Source: Actinomycetes bacterium (GTDB taxonomy: Bacteria > Actinomycetota > Acidimicrobiia > Acidimicrobiales > Ilumatobacteraceae). Taken from it: DNA of 64,000 nt. The stretch spans positions 41,560 to 105,559 of the forward strand of contig JANXUF010000040.1 in NCBI GenBank assembly GCA_025356335.1, read 5' to 3'. Position numbers and translations under genes: made by a program. This document shows, in pieces, positions 9,219-19,201 of the stretch (position 1 is the stretch's first letter; each line of letters begins with the position of its first letter). Under the pieces are notes generated by a model, which worked only from the letters and a program-made list of their open reading frames with translations, was not told the origin of the DNA and did no database searches.

Positions 9219-9255
9219 AAAAAACCGATGATGCCAGACCCGAACGGGTCTGGCA
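9219..9255 (-). terminator. Intrinsic-terminator-like hairpin between rplO and secY
   Basis: On the minus strand a perfect 11-bp stem (TGCCAGACCCG / CGGGTCTGGCA, 9232-9255) with a 2-base loop is followed after 7 bases by six Ts (9219-9224). It lies inside the spc operon, after rplO and before secY. It could lower secY-adk-map expression relative to ribosomal proteins or act as an RNA processing or stability hairpin. The 7-base gap before the T-run makes it weaker than a textbook terminator. Confidence 0.6.
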
Positions 9256-9269
9256 CAGGGCGAACCGGA

Positions 9270-9755
9270 TCAGCGGTTGGCGAACTGGTTGCCCTTGGCC
9301 GGCGGGCGTACCCGGAACGGCGACGGCAACACGGTGACACTACCGCCGGCAGCCGTGATGGCGGCTTCGGCTGACTTGGAAATGGCGTGCGCCGTCACGG
9401 CCACGGGACGGTTGATCTCTCCGCGGCCGAGGACCTTGATGAGTGCCCCCTTGTGCGACACTCCGGCGGCGTGCAACGTGGCCGGCGAGATCTCGTCGAT
9501 CGTCATGGCATCGAGGGAGTCGAGGTTGATGCCCTGATATTCGACACGGAACGGGTTGTTGAAGCCCTTCAACTTCGGGACGCGCTGCTTCAGTGGCATC
9601 TGGCCGCCTTCGAAACCGCGAGCGACGGTGTTGCGGGCGTATTGACCCTTGGTGCCGCGGCCGGCGGTCTTGCCGCCTTTGCCACCGATACCGCGACCGA
9701 CGCGCTTACGGCTCCTGGTTGATCCTGGGGATGGGGCGAGTTCGTCGACGCGCAT
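9270..9755 (-). CDS. rplO: 50S ribosomal protein L15
   Basis: 161-residue L15. Starts MRVDELAPSPGSTRSRKRVG and has the glycine-rich N-terminal tail GIGGKGGKTAGRGTKGQ typical of the family. Its start shares one base with the rpmD stop. A terminator-like hairpin follows. Confidence 0.96.
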   Translation of the reverse strand: MRVDELAPSPGSTRSRKRVGRGIGGKGGKTAGRGTKGQYARNTVARGFEGGQMPLKQRVPKLKGFNNPFRVEYQGINLDSLDAMTIDEISPATLHAAGVSHKGALIKVLGRGEINRPVAVTAHAISKSAEAAITAAGGSVTVLPSPFRVRPPAKGNQFANR

Positions 9756-9988
9756 CAGACTGCTCTCTTCTTCGTGCGATCGATCGCCACGTACGGGCCA
9801 TCGACGACTTCCACCGTGATGAGGTGGGGAATACGGTTGATCATGCCGCGGATCTCCGGGCGATCCGGCAACACGTTGGTGTCACCGATTGTGCGCAGGC
9901 CAAGGGCGCGGAGCGTGCCGATACTCTTCGGTTTGCTCGAGATCTTCGACTTGATCTGGGTGACTTTCAAACACTTCTCATCAGCCAT
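9755..9988 (-). CDS. rpmD: 50S ribosomal protein L30
   Basis: 77-residue L30 (MADEKCLKVTQIKSKISSKP...). The core IRGMINRIPHLITVE is typical. The C-terminus is about 15 residues longer than the usual 60-residue bacterial L30 and ends AIDRTKKRAV. It lies between rpsE (2 bases) and rplO (1-base overlap). Confidence 0.94.
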   Translation of the reverse strand: MADEKCLKVTQIKSKISSKPKSIGTLRALGLRTIGDTNVLPDRPEIRGMINRIPHLITVEVVDGPYVAIDRTKKRAV

Positions 9989-9990
9989 GA

Positions 9991-10551
9991 TCAGTGCACC
10001 TCCGGCGAACTAGCGGACTTCTGACGTGCGTTGTAGGCGCGCAGCATGCCGGCGGGAACGAAGTCCTCGGCAGCGAGACCGCGGCGCTTGGCAACCTCGT
10101 CCGGACGCTGCAACGACATCAAGCCGTTGATCGTCGCCCGGGCGACGTTGATGGCATTCGACGAGCCGAGCGACTTGGCGAGGACGTCGTGGATGCCGGC
10201 TTCTTCGAGGATCGAGCGGGCAGCGCCGCCGGCGATGACTCCGGTACCCGGAGCCGCCGGCTTGAGCATCACGCGACCGGCGCCCATGATCCCGGTGACC
10301 GGGTGGGTGATGGTGGAGCCGGCGAGCGGAACGGCGAAGAGGTTCTTCTTCGCCTCCTCTGTGCCCTTCTGGATGGCGAGCGGCACTTCCTTCGCCTTGC
10401 CATAGCCGAGGCCGACGTGGCCGTTACCGTCACCGATCACCACGAGCGCGGTGAACGAGAAACGACGGCCACCCTGGACGACTTTGGCGACGCGGTTGAT
10501 GGCGATGACACGCGACTCGCGAAGCGTTGTGGGATCTACGGAAACACTCAT
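9991..10551 (-). CDS. rpsE: 30S ribosomal protein S5
   Basis: 186-residue S5, involved in decoding fidelity. The double-stranded RNA-binding domain includes [19 protein letters not shown] and [18 protein letters not shown]; the C-terminal domain includes [14 protein letters not shown]. The ATG overlaps the rplR stop by one base. Confidence 0.97.
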   Translation of the reverse strand: MSVSVDPTTLRESRVIAINRVAKVVQGGRRFSFTALVVIGDGNGHVGLGYGKAKEVPLAIQKGTEEAKKNLFAVPLAGSTITHPVTGIMGAGRVMLKPAAPGTGVIAGGAARSILEEAGIHDVLAKSLGSSNAINVARATINGLMSLQRPDEVAKRRGLAAEDFVPAGMLRAYNARQKSASSPEVH

Positions 10552-10919
10552 CAGAACTCCAGACCAGCTTCGCGGGCGGCATTGGCAGCCGCAGCAACGC
10601 GGCCGTGGAAGAGGAATCCTCCACGGTCGAAGACAACCTTCTCGACACCGGCAGCCTTGGCGCGCTCGGCAACGAGCTTGCCGATACGGGCTGCGCCGTC
10701 GATCGAACCGGTCGAACCCTCAGCACGCTGTGGGGCCTCGACGGTCGAGGCGGCAGCAAGCGTGGTGCCCTCGTCGTCGTTGATGACCTGCAGCACGAGA
10801 TGCTTGTTCGAGCGGAACACTGCAAGGCGTGGACGGGCAGCGGTTCCGTGGACGCGCTTGCGGACACGGCCGTGACGACGGATACGGGACTTGCGGCGGA
10901 CGGCAGAGATATCGGCCAT
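10551..10919 (-). CDS. rplR: 50S ribosomal protein L18
   Basis: 122-residue L18, a 5S rRNA-binding protein. Core motifs [20 protein letters not shown] and the C-terminal [20 protein letters not shown] are present. Lies 3 bases after rplF and overlaps rpsE by one base. Confidence 0.96.
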   Translation of the reverse strand: MADISAVRRKSRIRRHGRVRKRVHGTAARPRLAVFRSNKHLVLQVINDDEGTTLAAASTVEAPQRAEGSTGSIDGAARIGKLVAERAKAAGVEKVVFDRGGFLFHGRVAAAANAAREAGLEF

Positions 10920-10922
10920 GAC

Positions 10923-11486
10923 TTACTTCTTCCCGGTCTTGCCGGCTTTGCGCAGGACGCGCTCACCGACATAGCGGACACCCTTGCCCTTGTAGGGCTC
11001 GGGCTTGCGGATGGAACGGATGTTGGCGGCGACCTGGCCGACCTTTTCCTTGTCGATTCCCTTGACGATGATGCGTGCACCACGGCCCGGTCCGGGAATC
11101 GCCGGTGCCAACTCGAAAGTGACACCATCTGGCGCTTCGACGATGACCGGATGGCTGAAGCCGAGCGCCATACGGAGCGTTGTCGGGCTCTGCGCCTCTG
11201 CGCGGTAGCCGACGCCGATGATCTCCAGTTCCTTGGTGAACCCGGTGGTCACGCCGGTCACCATGTTGGCGACGAGTGTGCGGGTCAGGCCGTGGAGTGA
11301 GCGGTTCTGGCGCTCGTCGTTCGGGCGCTCGACCACGAGGGTCGCGGCGTCCTGGCGGACGGTGATCTCGCCGGGGACGGTGCGCGAGAGCGTGCCGTTG
11401 GGGCCTTTGACGGTGACCAATCCATCAACGATGGAGATGTTCACGGCGTCTGGGACGGAGATGGGGGCTTTACCGATGCGGGACAT
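10923..11486 (-). CDS. rplF: 50S ribosomal protein L6
   Basis: 187-residue L6. Starts [19 protein letters not shown] and carries the C-terminal signature [20 protein letters not shown]. It lies 15 bases downstream of rpsH in the standard spc order. Confidence 0.97.
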   Translation of the reverse strand: MSRIGKAPISVPDAVNISIVDGLVTVKGPNGTLSRTVPGEITVRQDAATLVVERPNDERQNRSLHGLTRTLVANMVTGVTTGFTKELEIIGVGYRAEAQSPTTLRMALGFSHPVIVEAPDGVTFELAPAIPGPGRGARIIVKGIDKEKVGQVAANIRSIRKPEPYKGKGVRYVGERVLRKAGKTGKK

Positions 11487-11501
11487 TCGAGATCCTCCTG
11501 A

Positions 11502-11903
11502 TCACCACACGTAGCAGAGGACTTCGCCGCCGACGTTGCGCTTGCGCGCTTCGCGGTCGGTGATGAGCCCCTGGCTGGTGGATAGAACTGCGACACCGAG
11601 GCCGCCGAGGACGCGTGGGACCGTGCCGGCCTTGCGGTACACGCGAAGGCCTGGCTTGGAAACGCGGCGCAGACCGGCGATGGTGCGCTTGCGGTCGGCG
11701 GAGTACTTCATCGAGACGAGGAGTACTTCACCGGGACCGGTGGTGGATGGGGCGACGGAGAAATCCCCGATGTAGCCCTCTGACTTCAAAATGGTGGCAA
11801 GCGCGATCTTCTGCTTGCTGGACGGCATCTTGACTTCGTCGTGCATCGCCACGTTGGCGTTGCGGATGCGGGTCAGCATGTCGGCAATAGGGTCGGTCAT
11901 CAT
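11502..11903 (-). CDS. rpsH: 30S ribosomal protein S8
   Basis: 133-residue S8, which binds the central domain of 16S rRNA. Starts [18 protein letters not shown] and ends with [22 protein letters not shown]. Two adjacent ATGs are possible; GGAGG upstream is slightly better spaced for the first. Confidence 0.96.
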   Translation of the reverse strand: MMTDPIADMLTRIRNANVAMHDEVKMPSSKQKIALATILKSEGYIGDFSVAPSTTGPGEVLLVSMKYSADRKRTIAGLRRVSKPGLRVYRKAGTVPRVLGGLGVAVLSTSQGLITDREARKRNVGGEVLCYVW

Positions 11904-11921
11904 GGTGTGGTTGTCCTCCCC

Positions 11922-12107
11922 TTACCAGCTGGCCTTGGTCACGCCCGGCACTTCGCCGGCATGAACGAGTTCACGCAGGCAGATGCGGCAGAGACCGAAC
12001 TTACGGAATACGGAACGCGCACGGCCGCAGCGGCGGCAACGTGTATACGCACGCACCTTGTACTTCGGTGTCGCCTGCGACTTGTTGATCAGTGACTTCT
12101 TCGCCAT
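11922..12107 (-). CDS. rpsZ: 30S ribosomal protein S14, short zinc-binding type
   Basis: 61-residue type Z S14. The four zinc ligands appear as C-x2-C ([10 protein letters not shown]) and C-x2-C (GLCRICLRE). This form is the ancestral zinc version; many actinobacteria also carry a zinc-free paralogue elsewhere, which is not in this window. It lies between rplE and rpsH. Confidence 0.95.
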   Translation of the reverse strand: MAKKSLINKSQATPKYKVRAYTRCRRCGRARSVFRKFGLCRICLRELVHAGEVPGVTKASW

Positions 12108-12117
12108 GGTCAGCTAC

Positions 12118-12798
12118 TCACTTCTTCTTCTTGGCGGGAGCAGCAGCGGCAGCTGGTCGTCCCTTGGGCCCGGAGCCGGGGCCTCGGCGCTTCTTCTTGG
12201 CTGGGACTGCATCGAGGGCGGCCTGGCCGCGCTTGAACGGGAATCCGTAGGCATCGAGCAAGGCCTTGCCGGCGGCATCGGTCTTTGCCGAAGTCACGAT
12301 GGTGACATCCATGCCGTGCTGCGTGTCGATCTTGTCGTATTGGATCTCCGGGAAGATCGTCTGCTCGGAGATACCGAACGTGTAGTTGCCACGGCCGTCC
12401 CATGAATGAGCCGGCAGGCCGCGGAAGTCGCGGATTCGCGGGATCGCCACGGCGATCAGACGGTCGAGGAACTCCCACATACGGTCGCCGCGCAGGGTGA
12501 CCTTGGCACCGATTGCCTGACCTTCGCGCAGTTTGAATGCGGCGACGGACTGGCGGGCCTTGGTGACGAGCGGTTTCTGTCCGGCGATCTTCGTCAGGTC
12601 GGCAACAGCACCCTCGAGCAGCGAAGGCTGCTGTGTGGCACGGCCGACGCCCATGTTGATGACGATCTTCGTCAACTTCGGGACTTCCATGACATTGCGG
12701 AGGTTCAGCTGCGCCTGGAGGGCGTCGCGGATCTCGGCGTCATAGCGGGCCTTGAGGCGAGGGATCTCTTTGACTTGAGTAGCGGTTGCGTCGCTCAT
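12118..12798 (-). CDS. rplE: 50S ribosomal protein L5 with lysine/alanine-rich tail
   Basis: 226-residue L5, a 5S rRNA-binding protein. The normal domain ends near residue 195 ([16 protein letters not shown] segment, here [20 protein letters not shown], then FPFKRG). Beyond it is a tail of about 30 residues made mainly of Lys, Arg, Pro, Gly and Ala, ending PAKKKK. Typical L5 is about 180 residues. It overlaps the rplX stop by 4 bases (ATGA). Confidence 0.95.
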   Translation of the reverse strand: MSDATATQVKEIPRLKARYDAEIRDALQAQLNLRNVMEVPKLTKIVINMGVGRATQQPSLLEGAVADLTKIAGQKPLVTKARQSVAAFKLREGQAIGAKVTLRGDRMWEFLDRLIAVAIPRIRDFRGLPAHSWDGRGNYTFGISEQTIFPEIQYDKIDTQHGMDVTIVTSAKTDAAGKALLDAYGFPFKRGQAALDAVPAKKKRRGPGSGPKGRPAAAAAPAKKKK

Positions 12799-13100
12799 CG
12801 GATTACGTCTCCGGTGCTTCTGGCGATCCGCACCTTGGTGCCGTCCTCTTCCAGGCGGTAACCGATTCGAGTCGGCTTTCCTTTGTGGAGGTAAGCGACA
12901 TTGCTGGCGTTGAGCGGCAGGTCCTTGTCGATAATGCCGGCCTGCTCGTTCTGCTTGCGGGCCTTCTGGTGACGCTTGGCGGTATTGACACCGTTGACGA
13001 TCACTTGATTGCGGGTCGGGAGGACGCGTGCGATCTCGCCCTCTTTGCCCTTGTCCTTGCCGGTGATGACGATGACCGGGTCACCTTTACGCAACTTCAT
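12795..13100 (-). CDS. rplX: 50S ribosomal protein L24
   Basis: 101-residue L24, an assembly initiator. The KOW motif [20 protein letters not shown] is at the N-terminus. The ATG at 13098-13100 shares one base with the rplN stop (TGATG); a GTG one codon upstream is the alternative. Confidence 0.95.
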   Translation of the reverse strand: MKLRKGDPVIVITGKDKGKEGEIARVLPTRNQVIVNGVNTAKRHQKARKQNEQAGIIDKDLPLNASNVAYLHKGKPTRIGYRLEEDGTKVRIARSTGDVIR

Positions 13101-13468
13101 CACAACACCTCCGGTGCAAGTGAGACGATTCTCATGAACTTCTTGTCACGCAATTCGCGGCCGACCGGCCCGAAGATGCGGGTGCCACGCGGCGACTGAT
13201 CATCTTTGATCAATACCGCAGCGTTGTCGTCGAAGCGGATGTAGCTGCCGTCTGCACGGCGCTTTTCCTTCTTCACCCGGACGACGACGCACTTGACGAC
13301 TTCGCCCTTCTTGACTGCTGCGCCGGGAATGGCGTCTTTGACGGTGGCGATGAAGATGTCACCGATCGAGGCGTAGCGCCGGCGGGTTCCGCCGAGCACC
13401 TTGATGCACAGCACTTCCTTGGCGCCACTGTTGTCTGCAACCCGCAGGCGGGATTCTTGCTGAATCAT
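13100..13468 (-). CDS. rplN: 50S ribosomal protein L14
   Basis: 122-residue L14, highly conserved: [40 protein letters not shown] and the C-terminal [20 protein letters not shown] are all present. It lies 4 bases after rpsQ and overlaps rplX. Confidence 0.98.
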   Translation of the reverse strand: MIQQESRLRVADNSGAKEVLCIKVLGGTRRRYASIGDIFIATVKDAIPGAAVKKGEVVKCVVVRVKKEKRRADGSYIRFDDNAAVLIKDDQSPRGTRIFGPVGRELRDKKFMRIVSLAPEVL

Positions 13469-13472
13469 CGGA

Positions 13473-13799
13473 CTACTTCGCCCTTTCCAGCACTTCGGTG
13501 ATGCGCCAGCGCTTGAGCTTGCTCATCGGGCGGGTCTCCATCACGCGAACGCGGTCGCCGATGTTGACGTCGTTGTTCTCGTCGTGGGCGTAGAGCTTCT
13601 TCGTCCGGTTGACGAACTTGGCGTACTTCGGGTGGCGGACGCGCTCGATGATGGCGACCACTGCGGTCTGGTTCATCTTGTTCGACACGACCAGGCCTTC
13701 GCGCACCTTCCGGGCGGCGCGGGCCTCGTCTGCGTCGACCGCATCCGTCGCGGTCTTGGTGGATTCGGTGGCTTCGCCAACCACTTCCTGGTCACTCAT
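13473..13799 (-). CDS. rpsQ: 30S ribosomal protein S17 with N-terminal extension
   Basis: 108-residue S17. The normal protein (about 80 residues) begins near residue 30 with [20 protein letters not shown]. The first 29 residues are rich in Glu, Asp, Ala and Thr and probably disordered. The start overlaps the rpmC stop by 4 bases, which supports the long form. Confidence 0.94.
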   Translation of the reverse strand: MSDQEVVGEATESTKTATDAVDADEARAARKVREGLVVSNKMNQTAVVAIIERVRHPKYAKFVNRTKKLYAHDENNDVNIGDRVRVMETRPMSKLKRWRITEVLERAK

Positions 13800-14029
13800 T
13801 TGCTTGTCGCCTTTCCGGCAGCCTTCTCAGCGGCAGCGATTTCCTTCTGCCTGATGAGGGTGTTGATGCGGGCGATCTGGCGACGTGTGTTGCCGATGGC
13901 GGCGACGTTGTCCAACTGCCCGGTGGCGTTGCGGAACCGAAGGTTCAACGCCTCTTGCTTGGTTTCGAGGAGCTCTTCGATCAATGCGCCGAGTTCCAGT
14001 TCTTTGAGTTCTGCCAATTCCCTTGCCAT
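13796..14029 (-). CDS. rpmC: 50S ribosomal protein L29
   Basis: 77-residue L29, located near the polypeptide exit. It starts [20 protein letters not shown] at 14029, one base after the rplP stop. The core [20 protein letters not shown] is typical. A short Ala/Lys tail extends the C-terminus. Confidence 0.95.
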   Translation of the reverse strand: MARELAELKELELGALIEELLETKQEALNLRFRNATGQLDNVAAIGNTRRQIARINTLIRQKEIAAAEKAAGKATSK

Positions 14030-14030
14030 C

Positions 14031-14447
14031 TCAGACTCCCTCGGCCTTGGTGATGACGCGAGCCTTGATCGGCAGCTTCTGCACTGCCTTGGCAAGCGCT
14101 TCGCGTGCGACTTCTTCGTTGGGGAACGACAGTTCGAAAAGCACCCGGCCTGGCTTGACGACGGCGACCCAGAACTCCGGGTTGCCCTTGCCGGAACCCA
14201 TGCGGGTCTCGGCCGGCTTCTTCGTGACCGGCTTGTCCGGAAAGACGTTGATCCACACCTTGCCACCGCGCTTGATGGCGCGGGTCATGGCGATACGAGC
14301 GGCCTCGATCTGGCGGGCCGTCAGCCAGCCAGGCTCGAGTGCCTGGATGCCGTACTCGCCGAAGGCGAGATCGCCGGTGCCGCGGGTGAGTCCACCCGTG
14401 CGGCCACGGTGCTGTTTACGGTGTTTGACCCTTCTGGGCATCAACAT
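14031..14447 (-). CDS. rplP: 50S ribosomal protein L16
   Basis: 138-residue L16, part of the A-site region of 50S. Starts [19 protein letters not shown]; the alternative start two codons later is possible. Signatures [20 protein letters not shown] and [18 protein letters not shown] are clear. Confidence 0.97.
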   Translation of the reverse strand: MLMPRRVKHRKQHRGRTGGLTRGTGDLAFGEYGIQALEPGWLTARQIEAARIAMTRAIKRGGKVWINVFPDKPVTKKPAETRMGSGKGNPEFWVAVVKPGRVLFELSFPNEEVAREALAKAVQKLPIKARVITKAEGV

Positions 14448-14453
14448 GAGTGA

Positions 14454-15335
14454 TCAGTCCTCCCCGCGGAAATGTGGGGCTTCGTGACCCTGGTTGATAC
14501 GACGCTCGATGTCTTCTTCCTCAGCGAGCAGGCGTTCCAGTTCAGGATCGGCTTCTTTGACGAGTGGTGCTGCCTCAGGCTCTGTCGGCTCCTGGCGGCG
14601 GCCTCCTGAGGAAACGAACTTGCGCGGTGCTTCGCCAACGAGACCGGCCGGGTCGCCGACTGCCATCGCAGCTTCGCGAACGACCTTGTCGTCGGTCTGC
14701 GGCTTGTAGGGCAGGATGTCGCCCTTGTAGATCCAGACCTTGATACCGACTCGACCCGACGAGGTCTTCGCCTCGCGGAAGCCGTAGTCGATGTCGGCGC
14801 GCAACGTGTGCAGCGGAACGCGACCTTCGCGGTACCACTCGGTACGGCTCATTTCAGCGCCACCGAGGCGCCCCGAGCACTGCACGCGGATGCCGAGGGC
14901 ACCAGCCTTCTGTGCGTTCTGGACGGCACGCTTCATCGCCCGCCGAAAGGCAATGCGGTTCTGCAACTGGTCGGCAACACCTTGGGCGATCAGGGCGGCA
15001 TCGAGTTCAGCGGATTTGATCTCGACGATGTTCAACTGCACCTTGTTGTTGCCGGTGATCTTCGTCAGACCAGCGCGGAGCTCGTCCGCCTTGGCGCCAC
15101 GGCGGCCGATGACGATGCCAGGGCGGGCGGTGTGCACGTCGATGCGCAGCTTGTCACGGGTGCGCTCGACCTCGATGCGGCTGATCGCCGCATCAGGCAG
15201 CAGCTTGTTGATGTACTCGCGGATCTTCCAATCCTCGGTGAGATATTCCTTGTACTGGCGCTCGCTGAACCAGCGGCTCTTCCAGTCCGTGGTGATCCCG
15301 AGGCGGAACCCGTACGGGTTGACTTTCTGACCCAT
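14454..15335 (-). CDS. rpsC: 30S ribosomal protein S3 with acidic C-terminal tail
   Basis: 293-residue S3. The KH domain ([20 protein letters not shown]) and the C-terminal domain with [15 protein letters not shown] are intact and end near residue 215. The remaining 75 or so residues form a Glu/Pro-rich tail with [20 protein letters not shown]. Usual length is about 220-240. Its ATG shares one base with the rplV stop. Confidence 0.96.
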   Translation of the reverse strand: MGQKVNPYGFRLGITTDWKSRWFSERQYKEYLTEDWKIREYINKLLPDAAISRIEVERTRDKLRIDVHTARPGIVIGRRGAKADELRAGLTKITGNNKVQLNIVEIKSAELDAALIAQGVADQLQNRIAFRRAMKRAVQNAQKAGALGIRVQCSGRLGGAEMSRTEWYREGRVPLHTLRADIDYGFREAKTSSGRVGIKVWIYKGDILPYKPQTDDKVVREAAMAVGDPAGLVGEAPRKFVSSGGRRQEPTEPEAAPLVKEADPELERLLAEEEDIERRINQGHEAPHFRGED

Positions 15336-16108
15336 CAGTTTTTCTCCGTCTCTTCGGCGGCATCGGTGGTTTCTGGAGCCGCTTCGACGGCGCTGTCGAC
15401 CTCAGCCGCGACTTCGTCCCCTGACGGTTCGACGGCAATGTCTTCCGAAACCGTGTTCTCGGAACCCGTCTCTGACGTCACGACGTCGGGCGCCGGCCCT
15501 GGCGACAATTCGTTCTCGGTGTCGGCACCCGCTTCGTCACTGCCAGCGATCTCAGCGACAGCGGCCTTGGATGACCCCGACGACCTGCCTCCACTGGCGG
15601 CAGCTGCGCGGCTGCTGGCAACGCGGTCACGACGTGACTGGGCGGTACTGGCGGCGACGCGACGGCCACGGCCCGGAGCGCCGGAGCGTGCCGATTCCTT
15701 GGCTGCCTTCTGGGCGAGCTGGGCGTCGCTCATACGATCGACGATGATCGTGATGTGAGCGGTGCGCTTGCGGATGCGCGAAGCACGGCCACGGGCACGT
15801 GGGCGGAAACGCTTGAGCGTCGGGCCTTCGTCGGCGAATGCAGCGCGGACATACAGCTCGTCAGGGTCCTGCTCTTCGTTGTGGACGGCGTTGGCGACCG
15901 CAGATGCAAGCACCTTGCGGACGTCGTTGGCGGCGTCGCGCTCGGTGAATTGCAATACTTCGTCTGCGCGCTGTACCTCGAGGCCGCGGATGATGTCGAG
16001 GACTTCGCGGACCTTGTAGGACGACACTCTGACGTGCTTTGCCGTGCTACGGGCACCGGTGTGCTCACCGACAACGGTGGCACCTTCGTTTCTCTTGGGA
16101 CCGGTCAT
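15335..16108 (-). CDS. rplV: 50S ribosomal protein L22 with a long C-terminal extension
   Basis: 257-residue L22; the family is normally 110-150 residues. Residues 20-128 are the conserved fold ([36 protein letters not shown]). The extension of roughly 125 residues has a basic Ala/Ser/Arg half and then an acidic Ala/Glu/Ser half. L22 lines the exit tunnel, but its C-terminal end is on the outer surface, so the tail could reach into solvent near the exit; that is inference. It overlaps rpsS and rpsC by one base each. Confidence 0.95.
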   Translation of the reverse strand: MTGPKRNEGATVVGEHTGARSTAKHVRVSSYKVREVLDIIRGLEVQRADEVLQFTERDAANDVRKVLASAVANAVHNEEQDPDELYVRAAFADEGPTLKRFRPRARGRASRIRKRTAHITIIVDRMSDAQLAQKAAKESARSGAPGRGRRVAASTAQSRRDRVASSRAAAASGGRSSGSSKAAVAEIAGSDEAGADTENELSPGPAPDVVTSETGSENTVSEDIAVEPSGDEVAAEVDSAVEAAPETTDAAEETEKN

Positions 16109-16392
16109 TAGCGGCGACCCTTCGTGTTCTTCTCTTGACCTGCGTGGTACTTGAACGTACGGGTCGGGGAGAATTCGCCGAGCTTGTGGCCGACCATCGA
16201 CTCGGTGACATACACCGGGACGTGCTTGCGGCCGTCATGGACGGCAATCGTGTGACCGACCATGTCGGGGATGATGGTGGAACGGCGCGACCAGGTCTTG
16301 ATGACCTTGCGCTCGTTGGCTGCGTTCTGTGCGTCGACCTTCTTGAGCAGATGGTCGTCGACGAACGGGCCCTTCTTGAGGCTGCGTGACAT
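16108..16392 (-). CDS. rpsS: 30S ribosomal protein S19
   Basis: 94-residue S19 of the 30S head. [20 protein letters not shown] and [18 protein letters not shown] are family signatures. Lies 6 bases after rplB and overlaps rplV by one base (TAATG). Confidence 0.97.
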   Translation of the reverse strand: MSRSLKKGPFVDDHLLKKVDAQNAANERKVIKTWSRRSTIIPDMVGHTIAVHDGRKHVPVYVTESMVGHKLGEFSPTRTFKYHAGQEKNTKGRR

Positions 16393-16398
16393 TTCCGG

Positions 16399-17235
16399 TT
16401 ACCTCCGGCCCTTGCCGGCGCGACGCCGACGAATGATCAACTGGCTTGACGCCTTCTTCTTGCGACGGGTACGTCCTTCGACCTTGCCCCATGGCGACAC
16501 CGGATGGCGTCCGCCGGAGGTGCGGCCTTCGCCACCACCGTGCGGGTGATCGACCGGGTTCATGACGACACCGCGGGACTGCGGGCGGACGCCCTTCCAG
16601 CGGTTACGACCGGCCTTGCCGATCTTCATCAGTTCGTGCTCGGAGTTGCCGACCTCGCCGATCGTCGCACGGCAGTCGATCGACACGCGGCGCATTTCGG
16701 TGGACGGCATACGCAGTGTTGCGTAGTCACCGTCCTTGGCGACGAGCTGCACGCTGTTGCCTGCCGAGCGGGCAATCTTGCCGCCCTGACCAGGACGCAT
16801 CTCGACGTTGTGGATCGTCGTACCGACCGGGATGTACCGCATCGGCATGGCGCAACCCGGCTTGATGTCAGAACCCTGACCGCTGGTGATATGGGTGCCG
16901 ACGACGAGACCCTTCGGGGCGAGGATGTAGGCCTTCTCGCCGTCTGCGTAGTGCAGCAGAGCGATACGGCAGGTGCGGTTGGGGTCGTACTCGATGGCGG
17001 CGACCTTGGCCGACACGCCGTCTTTGACGCGGCGGAAGTCGATGATGCGGTACTGGCGCTTGTGCGCCCCACCACGGTGACGTGAGGTGATGCGGCCCTG
17101 GGCGTTGCGGCCAGCGTGCTCCGGCTTGGGGGCGAGGAGGGTGCGCTCCGGGGTCGTCTTGGTGATTTCCTTGAAATCGGAGACGGTCTGGAAGCGGCTG
17201 CCTGCGCTGGTTGGCTTGCGTTTGCGAAGTGACAT
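16399..17235 (-). CDS. rplB: 50S ribosomal protein L2
   Basis: 278-residue L2, needed for subunit association and peptidyl transfer. The conserved histidine segment [20 protein letters not shown] is near the C-terminus. Normal length and position in the S10 operon. Confidence 0.98.
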   Translation of the reverse strand: MSLRKRKPTSAGSRFQTVSDFKEITKTTPERTLLAPKPEHAGRNAQGRITSRHRGGAHKRQYRIIDFRRVKDGVSAKVAAIEYDPNRTCRIALLHYADGEKAYILAPKGLVVGTHITSGQGSDIKPGCAMPMRYIPVGTTIHNVEMRPGQGGKIARSAGNSVQLVAKDGDYATLRMPSTEMRRVSIDCRATIGEVGNSEHELMKIGKAGRNRWKGVRPQSRGVVMNPVDHPHGGGEGRTSGGRHPVSPWGKVEGRTRRKKKASSQLIIRRRRAGKGRR

Positions 17236-17242
17236 GGTCGGC

Positions 17243-17536
17243 TCAGTTGTTCTCGAACAGCGGGATTTCGTTACCGGGGGCCAAGGTCACGAGGGCGCGC
17301 TTCGAATCGGGGCGCTTGCCTTTGACGTTGGTGCGGCGATTCTTCTGCGTCTTGCCGTGGCGGTTCATGGTGTTCACCGAAACCACCTTGACACCCCAGA
17401 TGAGCTCGACGGCGTCGTGGATCTCCGGCTTCGAGGCCTTCTTGTCGACGACAAAGGTGTACACACCCTGCTCGATCAACCCGTAGCTCTTCTCGGAGAC
17501 CACCGGCGAAATGATGATGTCGCGTGGGTCTTTCAT
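17243..17536 (-). CDS. rplW: 50S ribosomal protein L23
   Basis: 97-residue L23, docking site for trigger factor and SRP at the tunnel exit. Start [20 protein letters not shown] at 17536 overlaps the rplD stop by 4 bases (ATGA); the open frame further upstream belongs to the rplD region. C-terminal [17 protein letters not shown] is typical. Confidence 0.96.
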   Translation of the reverse strand: MKDPRDIIISPVVSEKSYGLIEQGVYTFVVDKKASKPEIHDAVELIWGVKVVSVNTMNRHGKTQKNRRTNVKGKRPDSKRALVTLAPGNEIPLFENN

Positions 17537-18204
17537 GACTCGTCTCCGTCTTCCTGTGCTGCCTGCGAGCCGGGCTTGGCGTCCTTCTGGGCGTCGTTCG
17601 ACGACGGAAGGGTGTCCTTGGTGAAGACGATGAAGTCGTTGCACAGCACGTCATAGGCGTTCAGTTCGCCGACTTCGATGAGCTGGACCCATGGGATGTT
17701 GCGGAACGAACGGGCTGCTGCGACTTCGTCACGCTTGATGACGACGAGCACCTTGCCCTCCACACCGATCGCTGCGAGTGCGGCGATGGCGTCCTTGGTC
17801 TTCGGTGTCGACCAGTTCCAACCGTCGACGACGACGATCTTGTTGTCGTTGGCCCGGTCCGACAATGCAGAGCGAAGCGCCGCCTTGATCATCTTCTTCG
17901 GGGTCTTCTGGGCGTAGCTACGCGGCTTCGGCCCGAGAGCGACACCACCTCCGGAGTAGTGCGGTGCGCGGATGGAGCCCTGACGGGCGCCGCCTGTGCC
18001 CTTTTGACGGTGTGGCTTGCGCCCACCGCCACGCACCTCGGCGCGGGTCTTGGTGCTCTGTGTCCCTGCACGGCGCTTGGCGAGCTGCGCGGTGACGACC
18101 TGGTGGAGCAGCGGAACGTTCAGCTGCGCCCCGAAGGTGACCGCGTCGAGATCGACGGAGCCGGCTTCTGCACCGGCGGATGACTTGATGGTGACAGTCG
18201 CCAT
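17533..18204 (-). CDS. rplD: 50S ribosomal protein L4
   Basis: 223-residue L4. The tunnel loop RAEVRGGGRKPHRQKGTGGA and the following RAPHYSGGGVALGPKPRSYA are intact. Start at ATG 18204, one base into the rplC stop (TGATG); a GTG directly upstream is an alternative. The last 25 residues are polar and acidic, a modest extension. In E. coli L4 represses its own operon; whether that applies here cannot be seen. Confidence 0.96.
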   Translation of the reverse strand: MATVTIKSSAGAEAGSVDLDAVTFGAQLNVPLLHQVVTAQLAKRRAGTQSTKTRAEVRGGGRKPHRQKGTGGARQGSIRAPHYSGGGVALGPKPRSYAQKTPKKMIKAALRSALSDRANDNKIVVVDGWNWSTPKTKDAIAALAAIGVEGKVLVVIKRDEVAAARSFRNIPWVQLIEVGELNAYDVLCNDFIVFTKDTLPSSNDAQKDAKPGSQAAQEDGDES

Positions 18205-18842
18205 CACTTCCCCTTCACTGCGTTACGAACGATCACGACGCCGCCGTTGGGGCCCGGTACGGAACCCTTGACGAGCAGCAGGTTGCGCTCTGGATCAGCG
18301 GAGACGACTTCGAGGTTGAGCGTCGTGACCTGCTCGTGTCCCATGTGCCCCGACATGCGTACGCCCTTGAAGACGCGGCCTGGAAACGAACACGAGCCGA
18401 CGGAACCTGGTGCACGGTGGTGCTTGTGGTTACCGTGGCTGGCGCCCTGGCCCTTGAAGTTGTGGCGCTTCATCGTGCCGGCGAATCCCTTGCCACGGCT
18501 GATGGCGGTCACATCGATCTTCTGACCGGCGACCAGGGTGTCGACGGTGATTTCCTGGCCGACCTCGTATCCGTCGACGTTGTCGAGACGCAGCTCGACG
18601 ACGCGTCGGCCGGGGTTGACTCCTACTTTGGCGAAATGGCCTGCCTGAGGCTTGGTGAGCTTCTTGGCATCCTTGGACCCATACGTCACTTGAAGCGCGG
18701 TGTAGCCGTCGCGCTCGGTCGTCTTGACCTGCACGATGCGAGCCGGCTCGACCTTGAGAACCGTCACCGGGATGATCCGGTTGTCCTCGGCCCAGACCTG
18801 GGTCATTCCTACTTTTTCGCCGACGATCGCTTTCGTCGCCAT
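18204..18842 (-). CDS. rplC: 50S ribosomal protein L3
   Basis: 212-residue L3, an early assembly protein. VGEKVGMTQVWAEDNRIIPV, the W-loop and Gln-methylation region FKGQGASHGNHKHHRAPGSV are present. It is the first gene of the S10-type operon in this window: rpsJ, which normally precedes it, is absent. An AAGG lies about 9 bases upstream of the ATG. Confidence 0.96.
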   Translation of the reverse strand: MATKAIVGEKVGMTQVWAEDNRIIPVTVLKVEPARIVQVKTTERDGYTALQVTYGSKDAKKLTKPQAGHFAKVGVNPGRRVVELRLDNVDGYEVGQEITVDTLVAGQKIDVTAISRGKGFAGTMKRHNFKGQGASHGNHKHHRAPGSVGSCSFPGRVFKGVRMSGHMGHEQVTTLNLEVVSADPERNLLLVKGSVPGPNGGVVIVRNAVKGK

Positions 18843-19201
18843 AGCGGCTGCCTTTATGTGGTCGGCTCGGAATTTTCATGCCGAGAAGGTGTCCCTCACG
18901 CAAATGCTCCGCCTGGCACAGGCCAGCGGAGCATCACATTCGGTTGTGCCGTGTGGTTCCCCACTTGCTCGGGGCGCTCACGGACGTCGATTGGCGATTG
19001 CTACATTTCAGCCGGCCGGATCCTGTCCGACGAGCTGAGTCTGCGGCTTCCCCGCATGGGGACTTCGCACACGAATTGGAAATGCTATCGGACGCCCGAG
19101 CTGGTTCGCACACCGACGTTCAAAGAGCTGACGTCATCGGGCGGGTGCGGTCGCCGCTTCGCTTCGCTGTTCGGGTTTGGTGCCGGCGGTAGGTTGGGGC
19201 G
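18843..19201. promoter_or_regulatory. Divergent intergenic region and leader of the S10-type operon
   Basis: About 360 bases lie between rplC (minus) and the VOC gene (plus), and no gene is supported here. It must hold the promoter for the whole ribosomal run. Two dyads would lie in the rplC leader: CTCGG/CCGAG near 18866-18885 and a long hairpin at 18904-18934. No convincing -35/-10 pair was fixed. Confidence 0.5.
18904..18934 (-). promoter_or_regulatory. Stable hairpin in the rplC leader
   Basis: Arms ATGCTCCGCCTGG (18904-18916) and CCAGCGGAGCAT (18923-18934) pair over 12 bp with one bulged base and a 6-base loop. On the minus strand the hairpin is followed by TTTGCG, so it is not a strong terminator. 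It lies about 60 bases upstream of the rplC start, where ribosomal-protein autoregulation or attenuation would act. Confidence 0.5.
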
